This document shows positions 7,545 to 14,472 of a DNA stretch of 15,037 nt, piece after piece. The first letter of the stretch is position 1. Each line of letters begins with the position of its first letter. A program made the translations under genes and the position numbers. The notes below the pieces were generated by a model. It saw only the letters and a list, made by a program, of their open reading frames with translations. It ran no database searches and was not told the DNA's origin. Source of the stretch: Chloroflexota bacterium (GTDB lineage: Bacteria; Chloroflexota; UBA6077; FW602-bin22; JACQUS01); contig JACQUS010000264.1 of NCBI GenBank assembly GCA_016210125.1, positions 1 to 15,037 of the forward strand, given 5' to 3'.

Positions 7545-9569
7545 TCAGCCCGGGCCGAGCAGCAGATTGCCCAGCTCGTCCACCAAGGCCTCCCAGCCCG
7601 GCGGCAGGACCGTCGTCGCGCCAAACTCGTCGACGATCCCCGGACCGGCGAAGCGGGCCCCAAAGCCCAGGGCCTCGCGATCGTAGACGGGACAGGTGTG
7701 CCACGCGCCATCGAAGTACACCTGGCGCTCGTCGAGTGGTGCGGGAGTGCCGTTGGGCGCGATCCGCGACAGGGTGGGCTTGTCGATCACGCCGTAAGCC
7801 GAGAGCCGCAGCCGCACGAGCTGCACCTCCTCGTGCAGCTCGCCGTGGTGGCCATAGATGCTCGCATACCGCGCATCGAAGCTGGCGCGCAGATCGGCGC
7901 CCTCCGGAACGGGTGCGGCAACGGGGAGGCTCACCTCCCAGGCCTGGCCGTGGTAACGCAGGTCCAGCGATCGCTGGAGGCGCACGCGTTGGCCCGTGAA
8001 CCCCTCGCTGGCCAGCTCAGCGCGCGCCCGCTCCTCTATCTCGCGGAAGAGGCGCTCGATCTCGCCGGGCGCTAGGTCGCGCTGTAGGGCCAGGCGCGTG
8101 CGCACGTAGTCATGCTTGACGTCCGACGTAAGCAGGCCGAGCGCCGAGAAGTTGCCCGGCGACGGTGGCACGAGCACGCGCGGGATATTCAGCTCGCTGG
8201 CCAGCGCGCAGGCGTGCATCGGCCCGGCGCCGCCGAACGCGACGAGGGTGAAGTCGCGTGGGTCGTAGCCGCGCTGCACCGAGATCGCGCGCGTGGCCGT
8301 AGCCATGCGCGCGACGGCGAGCTTCACGATGCCGTCGGCCAGGTGGAAGACCGGGATGTCGCCCATGCGGTGTGCGAGGCGCGTGAGTGCCGCCTCGGCT
8401 AGCTGCGGGCGGAGTTGCACCCGGCCGGCCAGCGGGCGGTCCGCGCTTAGGCGCCCCAGGAGTAGGTTGGCGTCAGTGACGGTCGGCTCGGCCCCACCAC
8501 GGTCGTAGCACGCCGGCCCTGGCATGGCCCCGGCGCTGAGCGGCCCCACGTTCAGCGCGTTCGCCTCGTCAAGCCAGGCGATGCTCCCACCACCCGCGCC
8601 GACCGAGTTGATGTCGACCTGCGGCGTGCGCACGGGATAGCTCTCGACCAGGTTGTCGGTCGAGAGGGCCGGGGTGAGCTCGTGGATCAGCGCGACGTCC
8701 GTGCTCGTGCCGCCCATATCATAGGAGATGACGTTGGGTATCCTGGCTGCTGAGGCCTGAAAGATCGTTGCCTGCACGCCGCCGACTGGCCCCGAAAGGA
8801 TCGTCTTCACGCCGAGCTTGCTCGCCTGCTCCACGGTCATGGTCCCGCCGCTGGACGACATCGTGTAGAGCGGCCCGGAGAAGTCCTCCGCGACGAGCGT
8901 GTCGGACAGACGCTCGAGATAGCGTGCCAGAACCGGGGATACGTAGGCGTTTAGGACGGTCGTTGAGCAGCGCTCGTACTCGCGGTGCTCCGGCACGACC
9001 TCGGCCGAGCGCGTGATGAACACCTGCGGCAGGCATCGTGCCAGGACGTCGCCCACCTGCCGCTCGTGCGCGTCGTTGGCGTAGGCGTGCAGGAAACAGA
9101 TGGCCACCGACTCGACCTGCGCGGCGCGCAGCTTCGCCGCCAGCTCCTCGATCTCGCCAGGCTCGACGGCCGCATGCACGGCGCCGCTGTGGCGCATGCG
9201 CTCGGTGACCTCGAGGCAGAGCGGCCGCGGCGCCAGGGGCTCGGGCCGTCGAAAGGTTGGGTCGAACATCGTGTTCGGGACACGGCGCCGCGTCTGGCCG
9301 ACTTCCAGTACGTCGCGAAAGCCCTTGGTCGCCAGGAGGGCGACCTTGGCCCCGCGCCGCTGCACGATGGTGTTGGTGGCGACGGTTGTGCCGTGCGCCA
9401 TGAGCGCGAGCTGGCCCGGCAGGACCTCAAGACGGCTCAGAGCGTGGAGCACGCCATCGGCCTGGTTGGCAGTGGTCGGCACCTTGGTGACGGCTATGCG
9501 GCCGGTCTCGGCCTCGAAGAGCACAAGATCGGTGAAGGTGCCGCCGACGTCGATGCCTGCGAGCAGCAT
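7545..9569 (-). CDS. hyuA: hydantoinase A/oxoprolinase-type ATPase subunit (HyuA family)
   Basis: This 674-residue protein has the N-terminal hydantoinase A domain and the ASKHA-type nucleotide-binding domain of HyuA, oxoprolinase and acetone carboxylase beta subunits. Motifs are GIDVGGTFTD (5-14, phosphate-1), AHGTTVATNTIV (58-69), SGGTMTVEQA (240-249), YDMGGTSTDVAL (283-294, phosphate-2) and, further on, FGGAGPMHACALA. The family couples ATP hydrolysis, with its B partner, to opening a ring amide or activating a carbonyl. The length matches separate A subunits (about 650-700), so A and B are unfused. ATG 9569 follows the aminotransferase stop by one base (TGA-C-ATG), so translation is coupled. 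Substrate choice among hydantoin, oxoproline, lactam and ketone types cannot be made from motifs alone. Confidence 0.95.
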   Translation of the reverse strand: MLLAGIDVGGTFTDLVLFEAETGRIAVTKVPTTANQADGVLHALSRLEVLPGQLALMAHGTTVATNTIVQRRGAKVALLATKGFRDVLEVGQTRRRVPNTMFDPTFRRPEPLAPRPLCLEVTERMRHSGAVHAAVEPGEIEELAAKLRAAQVESVAICFLHAYANDAHERQVGDVLARCLPQVFITRSAEVVPEHREYERCSTTVLNAYVSPVLARYLERLSDTLVAEDFSGPLYTMSSSGGTMTVEQASKLGVKTILSGPVGGVQATIFQASAARIPNVISYDMGGTSTDVALIHELTPALSTDNLVESYPVRTPQVDINSVGAGGGSIAWLDEANALNVGPLSAGAMPGPACYDRGGAEPTVTDANLLLGRLSADRPLAGRVQLRPQLAEAALTRLAHRMGDIPVFHLADGIVKLAVARMATATRAISVQRGYDPRDFTLVAFGGAGPMHACALASELNIPRVLVPPSPGNFSALGLLTSDVKHDYVRTRLALQRDLAPGEIERLFREIEERARAELASEGFTGQRVRLQRSLDLRYHGQAWEVSLPVAAPVPEGADLRASFDARYASIYGHHGELHEEVQLVRLRLSAYGVIDKPTLSRIAPNGTPAPLDERQVYFDGAWHTCPVYDREALGFGARFAGPGIVDEFGATTVLPPGWEALVDELGNLLLGPG

Positions 9570-9570
9570 G

Positions 9571-10920
9571 TCAGCGAAGCTCGTCGCGGTGCTCGGTCAG
9601 AAAGCGCACGGTCACGTCTACGATCCTGGCCACGTCGTCCTCGGTGTGCGCCGCCGAGAGGAAGCAGCGTCCACCCGGGTGCCGCGACATGTAGATGCCG
9701 TGGGCCAGGGCGTACTTGCGGTAGCGCTCGCGCAGCGCGCCGAGCTTTCCGAAACGCAAGGGCATGAGGTCGCGGTAGTTGCGCACGGGCTGGTCGGTAA
9801 AGTAGAGCGCGAACACCGACCCAAATCCTTGCACGCGGGCCTTGACGTGCAGGCGCGCGATGGCCTCATCGATCTGGTCGGTGGCCATCTTGCCGAACCG
9901 GAATAGCTTGCGGTGGGTCGCGCCCTCGCCCCGCCGCAAGATCTCGACAGTCTTCAGCGCGGCATCCACGCCGAGGACGTGCCCATTGAACGTGCCCGAC
10001 AAGCGTACCTGGCCCGTCGGCTGGAAGAGCGACATAATCTCGCGCTTGCCGGTGATGGCCGAAAGAATGAAGCCGTTGGCCATGGCCTTACCGAACGTCG
10101 CCAGGTCTGGAAGCACGCCGTGGAGCTTCTGCATGCCGCCCAGGTCGTGGCGAAAGCCGGTCTGGATCTCGTCGTAGATCAGCACGATCCCGTAGTGGTC
10201 GCAGAACTGGCGGAGGAGCTGGGGGAGACCGTCGAGGAGCGGTACGCAGCCCAGGTTCTGCACGACGGGCTCGATGATGATCGCGGCCACTTCGTGTCCC
10301 TCGCGCTCCAGGCGTCGCTCGAGGACCGCCGGATCGTTGTGTGGGAGCACGATCGTGTTGGCGATGACCTCCGGGAGAGCGCCGGGTGGGGCGACACGGT
10401 TCGGCTCCTCGTACGGGCCGGCCTCGTCCGGGCTCGGCCCGTCGCTGATCGACAGCGGCTCGGCCCACCCGTGCGTGCTGCCCTCGAACCTGATGATCTT
10501 CTTGCGGCCCGTGAAGGTGCGTGAGAGGCGAATCGCGTGGTAGCAGGGGTCACTGCCACCGCCGCCACAGAGGCCGACCATCTCCGCGCAGGGCACCAGC
10601 TCGACCATCTGCCGCGAAAGCTCGATCTCGCCGGGGTACCCGAGGCCGAAATGCGGCCCGTGGTCCCGAAGCGCGCTGATGACTGCCTCGAGCACCTCGG
10701 GGTCGTTGTAGCCGAGAATCGCCGGCCCGTGTCCCGCGTGGAGATCGATGTACTCGTTGCCGTCGACGTCCCAGAGCCGTGCGCCCGCGGCGCGGGTGAA
10801 GTACAGCGGGTGGGGCGTGTCCCAGCGGCCGCCGTTGTGTACGCCGCCTGGCGAGATCGCGCGGGCGATCTCATAGAGCTCGGCCGAACGAGAGAGATTT
10901 GGCGAGCGCAGGTCGAGCAT
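9571..10920 (-). CDS. class III aminotransferase, glutamate-1-semialdehyde aminomutase-like
   Basis: This 449-residue PLP enzyme is closest to the HemL branch of fold-type I class III aminotransferases. It shows the cofactor Asp250 in IYDEIQTGFR, the Schiff-base Lys278 in TFGKAMANG, GSTHGW (147-152) in place of the usual YHG, and the C-terminal SAAHTEDD typical of GSA aminomutases. One oddity is that the phosphate-binding loop, normally S-G-(T/S)-E-A, reads GGGGSDPCYHAIRLSR (119-134). Its place in a hyu/TRAP cluster argues against haem synthesis and for amino-group transfer or migration on a catabolic amino acid. ATG 10920 has GAGGAGG just upstream, a strong ribosome site fit for the first gene of the leftward unit. 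Family is sure; reaction is not. Confidence 0.93.
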   Translation of the reverse strand: MLDLRSPNLSRSAELYEIARAISPGGVHNGGRWDTPHPLYFTRAAGARLWDVDGNEYIDLHAGHGPAILGYNDPEVLEAVISALRDHGPHFGLGYPGEIELSRQMVELVPCAEMVGLCGGGGSDPCYHAIRLSRTFTGRKKIIRFEGSTHGWAEPLSISDGPSPDEAGPYEEPNRVAPPGALPEVIANTIVLPHNDPAVLERRLEREGHEVAAIIIEPVVQNLGCVPLLDGLPQLLRQFCDHYGIVLIYDEIQTGFRHDLGGMQKLHGVLPDLATFGKAMANGFILSAITGKREIMSLFQPTGQVRLSGTFNGHVLGVDAALKTVEILRRGEGATHRKLFRFGKMATDQIDEAIARLHVKARVQGFGSVFALYFTDQPVRNYRDLMPLRFGKLGALRERYRKYALAHGIYMSRHPGGRCFLSAAHTEDDVARIVDVTVRFLTEHRDELR

Positions 10921-10948
10921 GGCTCCTCCTCAGTCGCTGGCTCTCCAC

Positions 10949-10960
10949 ACAACGCGTTGT
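10949..10960. promoter_or_regulatory. 12-bp perfect palindrome in the divergent promoter region
   Basis: ACAACG-CGTTGT is a perfect 12-bp palindrome 29 bp upstream of the aminotransferase start, in the leader of the leftward operon. The length and place fit a regulator site, but no matching regulator is known here. A TTGACA at 11000-10995 on the minus strand lies further upstream, but no good -10 follows it at 16-18 nt. Confidence 0.35.
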
Positions 10961-11097
10961 CATCACCTACGCGTCGCGGTAGCCCCACCCCACGTGTCAA
11001 AGCGCTGTCGCAGAGGGGCCTTCGCCCGCTGCACTCCCCGACCGATGCAAGAGCGCGAGTTCGTTTCGGTGATCGCTTCTTGAGGCAGATCGCCGTC

Positions 11098-11126
11098 TTG
11101 ACACCAGTCGAGGAGCCCCCTACAGT
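11098..11126 (+). promoter_or_regulatory. sigma-70-type promoter for the CRP-family regulator
   Basis: A perfect -35 TTGACA (11098-11103) is followed after exactly 17 bp by TACAGT (11121-11126), which matches TATAAT at four of six positions including the first TA and last T. Transcription would start near 11133 and give a leader of about 110 nt before the regulator's start codon. The paired GTGA/TCAC palindromes lie in that leader. Confidence 0.6.
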
Positions 11127-11189
11127 GGACGAGCCGGTAAGATGGCATTGCTTGGGGTTGGATGGTAGATCGACAGGCCCGAAGCGAGA

Positions 11190-11204
11190 AGTGACACGGT
11201 CACT
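11190..11204. promoter_or_regulatory. CRP/FNR-type palindrome, site 1
   Basis: AGTGAC-ACG-GTCACT is a perfect inverted repeat with 6-bp arms. Its half-site GTGA is that of CRP-type regulators, here spaced by 5 rather than the usual 6 bases. It lies 38 bp before the regulator's start codon. Confidence 0.5.
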
Positions 11205-11212
11205 CTCCCGGA

Positions 11213-11226
11213 GTGATCCGGGTCAC
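11213..11226. promoter_or_regulatory. CRP/FNR-type palindrome, site 2
   Basis: GTGA-TCCGGG-TCAC has the exact GTGA-N6-TCAC layout of a CRP operator. Its centre is about 22 bp, two helical turns, from the centre of site 1, so two dimers could bind on the same face. It ends 15 bp before the regulator gene, which suggests autoregulation by roadblock. Confidence 0.55.
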
Positions 11227-11241
11227 CCGGCGGTGGGTAGC

Positions 11242-11970
11242 GTGGTCACTCGGGAGATCAGGCGCGCGGCACCGCTGGATCGTGGCACGTCGGTCCTGGG
11301 CCAACTCAGCAGCCATCGCGTATTCGCGGCCCTGCCAGAGTCCGTGCTGGCCGAGTTCGCCTCCGAGGCACTGGAGCGCACCTTCCGCAGAGGGCACCAG
11401 CTCTTCTACGAGCGCGACCCCGTCGTCTACGTGTACCTGCTGCTGTCCGGCGTGGTGGCGATGACGCACCTGGGTTACCAGGGAAACGCGCACTCGCTGC
11501 TGACGTTCACTGCGGGCGATCTCCTGGGTATCGCGGCACTGATGTTCGAGCGCCGATGGACCGTGAACGGTGTCGCGGTGAGCAACACGGCGGCGATCCT
11601 GCTCTCCGTGGACAGGTTCGAAGACGCCTATCGTCGCCATCGGGAGTTCGCCCACCAGGTGACCGCTGAGCTGGCGTGCATGTTCCTGCGGTCGCAAGAG
11701 GTGACGTTCAACATCACGCAGACCTCGGTGACCGCCCGTGTCGCGAAGTTCCTCATCGACGCCGCCGACGAGCGGTCCGATCAGTCGACGGGCGCGCCGA
11801 TCCTCGAGCTCAAGCTCTCCTACCACGAGCTGGCCCTCATGCTGGGCACCACGCGGGAGACGATCACGCGCGCGGTAGCGCGTCTCTCGCGCTCAGGACT
11901 GGTTGATCTCCGGGGTCGGCATGTGCGCATTCTCAAGCCGGACGCGCTGCGGCGCCTGACGGAGATCTAG
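11242..11970 (+). CDS. CRP/FNR-family transcriptional regulator
   Basis: This 242-residue regulator has an N-terminal cyclic-nucleotide-binding-type beta barrel (about 25-125), a dimer helix (about 126-170) and a C-terminal winged helix (about 190-240). The recognition helix has R205-E206-T-x-x-R210, equal to R180, E181 and R185 of E. coli CRP, which read GTGA half-sites; two such palindromes lie just upstream. The cAMP-contact pattern of CRP (GE...RSA) is absent, and FNR's cysteine cluster is missing (one Cys, 146), so the effector is something else. GTG 11242 gives a normal length; GTG 11233 is an alternative, both with weak ribosome sites. It diverges from the hyu/TRAP operon and is its likely controller. 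Confidence 0.88.
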   Translation: MVTREIRRAAPLDRGTSVLGQLSSHRVFAALPESVLAEFASEALERTFRRGHQLFYERDPVVYVYLLLSGVVAMTHLGYQGNAHSLLTFTAGDLLGIAALMFERRWTVNGVAVSNTAAILLSVDRFEDAYRRHREFAHQVTAELACMFLRSQEVTFNITQTSVTARVAKFLIDAADERSDQSTGAPILELKLSYHELALMLGTTRETITRAVARLSRSGLVDLRGRHVRILKPDALRRLTEI

Positions 11971-12007
11971 CCTCGCCGCCAACCGGCCGTATGTGGAGAA
12001 TGCAGCC

Positions 12008-12874
12008 GTGGACATCATCGACTTCCGCCTGCGGCCACCCACTCACGGTTTCCTCGACCTGTACATCTACACCGCGGAGCGCGTGACCTGGTTCGCGCAG
12101 CGCCTCGGTGTGGAGCCGTCGCCGGCGGCGCTGAGCCGCTCTCTGGACCAGTTCTGGGCCGAGATGGACGCCGCCGGAATAGGCCGCGGCGTGGTCATCG
12201 CTAGCCACTCGCCAAGGCCCTTCGGCTCGGTCACGAATGAGGACATCGCCGATCTCCAGCGTCGCTATCCCGACCGCTTCATCGGCATCGGCGCTGTGCG
12301 GGCCGGCCGACCGAGCACGCTGCGGGAGCTAGACCGCGCCGTGCGCGAGCTCGGTCTGCGCGGCATCTCTACCGACCCCGGCCTGCACGGCGTGTCGGAC
12401 GAGGACAGCGCCGGCGACGTGCCGAAGTATCCTTCCGATCCCGCGATCTGCGAGGTCGCTTGGCGATGCGCGCTGCTCGGCGTGCCGCTCCTGCTGACGC
12501 TCAGTATCCTGGCCGGGCCGGACCTGTCGTACGTTCACCCGCTGCACGTCGATCGCCTCGCCGCTGCCTGCCCGGAGACGAAGATCGTGGTCGCGCACGC
12601 CTGCTGGCCATACGCGCAGGAGATGTGCGGCGTGGCCTTCCGCCGGCCCAACGTCTTCATCTCGCCGGACATGTATATGATGCGCTGTCCCGGCGTGCCC
12701 GACTTCGTTCGCGCCGCAAACACGTTTTTGGCCGATCGTTTTCTGTTCGGCTCCGCCTACCCGAGCTGTCCCCTGAAGCCGCTGCTCGACTACTACGCCG
12801 AGCTGCCCATCGACGACCACGTGCGGCCGAAGATCATGCACGAGAATGCCGCGCGCCTCCTCGGCATAGCATAG
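12008..12874 (+). CDS. amidohydrolase-2 (PF04909-type) fold protein with a degraded metal site
   Basis: This 288-residue protein has the overall plan of amidohydrolase-2 TIM barrels: an opening strand IIDF..RPP, a middle 'KIVVAHACWPY' (192-202) with the conserved His197, 'RPNVFISPDMY' (213-223), 'RFLFGSAYPSCPL' (244-256) and 'IMHENAARLLGI' at the end. The usual metal ligands are altered: the first-strand HxH is R7-L-R9, and the catalytic Asp of G(S/T)D(Y/F)P is Ala250. Only His197 is clearly kept, so ordinary metal hydrolysis is doubtful. GTG 12008 is preferred, with GGAG 9 nt upstream; GTG 11993 is possible. It follows the regulator by 37 nt and is probably cotranscribed. It may be a non-metal lyase-like member or a ligand-binding relic. 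Confidence 0.85.
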   Translation: MDIIDFRLRPPTHGFLDLYIYTAERVTWFAQRLGVEPSPAALSRSLDQFWAEMDAAGIGRGVVIASHSPRPFGSVTNEDIADLQRRYPDRFIGIGAVRAGRPSTLRELDRAVRELGLRGISTDPGLHGVSDEDSAGDVPKYPSDPAICEVAWRCALLGVPLLLTLSILAGPDLSYVHPLHVDRLAAACPETKIVVAHACWPYAQEMCGVAFRRPNVFISPDMYMMRCPGVPDFVRAANTFLADRFLFGSAYPSCPLKPLLDYYAELPIDDHVRPKIMHENAARLLGIA

Positions 12875-12950
12875 GGGGCCCACCGGCGGCGCCTCGAGCG
12901 GGTGGCCGAGCGTCTTGCGCCCCGGCGCAGCGCCGAGGAGCACCGCCGCG

Positions 12951-12959
12951 TGCTATAAT
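12951..12959 (+). promoter_or_regulatory. extended -10 promoter of the fluoride riboswitch/antiporter unit
   Basis: TGC-TATAAT is a perfect -10 hexamer (12954-12959) with the TGn extension. No good -35 lies 17 bp upstream, which an extended -10 can tolerate. Start near 12966 would place the riboswitch aptamer right at the 5' end of the RNA. Confidence 0.75.
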
Positions 12960-12966
12960 GCCACGA

Positions 12967-13036
12967 AGGGCGATGGAGTCCGCCCGAGCGGGGGATGCTC
13001 GTCCGCTCGAACCGCATTGACGCTGATGGCTCCTGG
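12967..13036 (+). promoter_or_regulatory. fluoride riboswitch (crcB motif)
   Basis: The RNA holds the conserved pieces of the fluoride (crcB) motif in order: GGGCGATGGAGTCCGCC (12968-12984), a variable hairpin arm, AACCGC (13010-13015) and GCTGATGGCTCCT (13022-13034). These match from memory the consensus GGNGAUGG...CCGCC...AACCGC...GCUGAUGGCUCCU. The CTCC end of the aptamer is also the 5' arm of the terminator hairpin that follows, so fluoride binding should block termination and turn the antiporter on. Confidence 0.9.
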
Positions 13037-13068
13037 CTGCGCCCAGCACGCAGGCGGGGGCCATTTTT
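13026..13068 (+). terminator. intrinsic terminator, riboswitch expression platform
   Basis: ATGGCTCC (13026-13033) pairs with GGGGCCAT (13057-13064), with one G-U, around an inner hairpin CTGCG/CGCAG (13037-13041 with 13049-13053), and is followed by a run of five T (13064-13068). Its 5' arm lies inside the aptamer, the mutually exclusive arrangement of a transcription-control riboswitch. Confidence 0.85.
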
Positions 13069-13111
13069 CGTGCCCTCCGTCTGCGCGGTGCCGCACGAAG
13101 GGAGGGCGTCG

Positions 13112-14308
13112 GTGGACAGCGTCTGGTTCGTGGCGGCGATGTGGGTCGGCCTGGCGCTTGCCGCCAGCGTCATCTCGGTGCGGCTCGGCATCTCGGTGGC
13201 GCTCGCCGAGCTGCTCGTCGGCTTCTTCGGCGGGAACGCCCTCGGCTTGCAGCCGAACGACTGGGTGAACGTCCTAGCCGGGCTCGGCTCGATTCTGCTC
13301 ACCTTCCTCGCCGGGGCCGAGATCCACCCCGAGGCCCTGCGCAAGCACCTCAAGCCCAGCTTGGCCATCGGCGGTGCGTCGTTTCTGGCGCCATTTCTGG
13401 GCGCATGGGCCTTCGCCCAGCTCGTGCTGGGCTGGACGCCGCCGGCCGCGCAGATCGCCGGCGTCGCCCTGTCGACCACCTCCGTGGCCGTCGTTTACGC
13501 CGTGATGATCGAGACCGGCCTCAACCGCACCGATCTCGGCAAGCTGATCCTGGCCGGCTGCTTCGTCACCGACCCAGGAACGGTGTTGGCGCTGGGGCTG
13601 CTCTTCGCGCGCTACGACCTCTGGCTGGTGGCCTTCGTCGTCGCCAGCGGCCTGGTCTTGTGGTAGATCGTGCCGGCCACGCGCTGGGTGCTGGCCGCGT
13701 GGGGTGGCCGCATCGCCGAGATCGAGATCAAGTTCCTGCTCTTCGTGCTGCTCGCCCTCGGCGCGCTGGCGAGCGCGGCGAAAAGCGAGGCAGTCCTGCC
13801 GGCCTATGTGCTCGGCCTGGTCATCGCCGGTGTGTTCGCGCGCGACCGCGTGCTCATCGAGCGTATGCGCACCCTGGCCTTCGCGCTGCTCACGCCGTTC
13901 TTCTTCTTGAAGGCCGGCGCGCTCGTTCAGGCGCACGCGCTGCTGGGCAGTGCGCTGCTGATCGCCGCGTTCTTGGCCGTCAAAATGGCGACGAAGCTCG
14001 TCGGGGTGTGGCCGCTGGCCCGCGCGTTTCGGCTCGGCACCCGGCAGGCCAACTACACGACGCTGCTCATGTCCACCGGGCTCACGTTCGGCTCGATCTC
14101 GGCGCTCTTTGGGCTGAATAATGGCATCATCGACCAGGCGCAGTACTCCGTGTTGGTCACGGCGGTCATCGGCTCGGCGCTGCTGCCGACGCTGATCGCC
14201 CAGGCCTGGCTCTACCCGCACGAGGCGCATGCGTCAGCGCGTCGCCCCGAGCGGCCGGCAAGCGAGCTCGTGGCAGCGGAGACGCAGCGCGCCGGCGCCG
14301 CGGAGTAG
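13112..14308 (+). pseudogene. CPA2-type cation/proton antiporter interrupted by an in-frame amber codon; fluoride-controlled
   Basis: From GTG 13112 (AAGGGAGG 6 nt upstream) the frame encodes 398 positions, the normal CPA2/KefB transport-domain length with about 12 helices, but position 185 is TAG (13664-13666). Before it: 'FLAGAEIHPEALRKHL' (65-80), 'ALSTTSVAVVYAVMIETGL' (119-137) and 'GCFVTDPGTVLALGLLF' (149-165), with Thr153-Asp154 at the ion-site pair. After it: 'IEIKFLLFVLLALG', 'LPAYVLGLVIAGVF' and 'TPFFFLKAGALV', all in the same frame without another break. The amber is in the loop between halves, where Lys (AAG) is common, so one base change explains it. A GTG at 13670 could restart translation, giving two half-transporters of 184 and 212 residues. 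Fluoride riboswitches are known to precede crcB, eriC and Na+/H+ antiporter genes. Sequencing error is possible. Confidence 0.85.
13664..13666 (+). other. in-frame amber codon in the antiporter
   Basis: TGG-TAG-ATC-GTG lies at the midpoint of the antiporter frame. Coding character and family match continue directly on both sides in the same frame, so this is a point change and not a frameshift. The next GTG (13670) follows 3 nt later without a clear ribosome site. Confidence 0.85.
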
Positions 14309-14320
14309 CGCGGGGAGGGC

Positions 14321-14425
14321 ATGATGCAGGCGCAAGAACGTATGACGCGCGCCGTCGTCGCTGCGTGGTGCGACGCCGCCTGCAAGACCATGCTGCCGGA
14401 GGTGCCCTGCGATCTGCCTCAATAA
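14321..14425 (+). CDS. small Cys-containing ORF (34 aa), perhaps a truncated gene start
   Basis: ATG 14321, directly after a good GGGGAGG ribosome site, opens a 34-residue frame with three cysteines (AAWCDAACKTMLPEVPCDLPQ in part). It begins 12 nt after the antiporter stop. Its TAA lies inside the first copy of the direct repeat at 14415, so the original gene may have been longer and cut by whatever left the repeats. I do not recognise the sequence. It could also be chance. Confidence 0.3.
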   Translation: MMQAQERMTRAVVAAWCDAACKTMLPEVPCDLPQ

Positions 14426-14472
14426 GACTGTTACCGAAGGGAGTCCTGTTGCCTCAGAAATACTGTTACCGA
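14415..14472. repeat. two imperfect 23-bp direct repeats, possible remnant of a transposon end
   Basis: TGCCTCAATAAGACTGTTACCGA in copy A (14415-14437, given as TGCCTCA-ATAAG-ACTGTTACCGA) recurs in copy B (14450-14472) as TGCCTCA-GAAAT-ACTGTTACCGA, with 20 of 23 bases the same and a 35-bp period. GTTGCCTC (14448-14455) is also inverted as GAGGCAAC (14480-14487). Repeated transposase sites of this spacing are known at the ends of IS21-type elements. No transposase gene or target duplication is seen. The stop codons of both flanking truncated frames fall inside the copies. Confidence 0.6.

Noticed and set aside
6783..8075. Long plus-strand open frame over hyuA/hyuB
   Set aside because: Antisense to both subunits, no recognisable domain.
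10963..11148. 61-codon minus-strand ORF in the divergent region
   Set aside because: No ribosome site or recognisable motif, and it overlaps the -35 region of the regulator promoter.
10537..11241. Upstream extension of the CRP-family regulator to a 477-residue protein
   Set aside because: The extra part overlaps the aminotransferase antisense and the promoter at 11098-11126; the CRP fold is complete without it.
12875..12930. Terminator after the amidohydrolase-like gene
   Set aside because: Only CCACC/GGTGG pairing was found, with no T-run; too weak to call.
13664..13666. Pyrrolysine at the antiporter TAG
   Set aside because: Known pyrrolysine proteins are mainly methylamine methyltransferases; nothing here hints at pyl genes, and TAG is an ordinary stop of neighbours such as the CRP-family gene.
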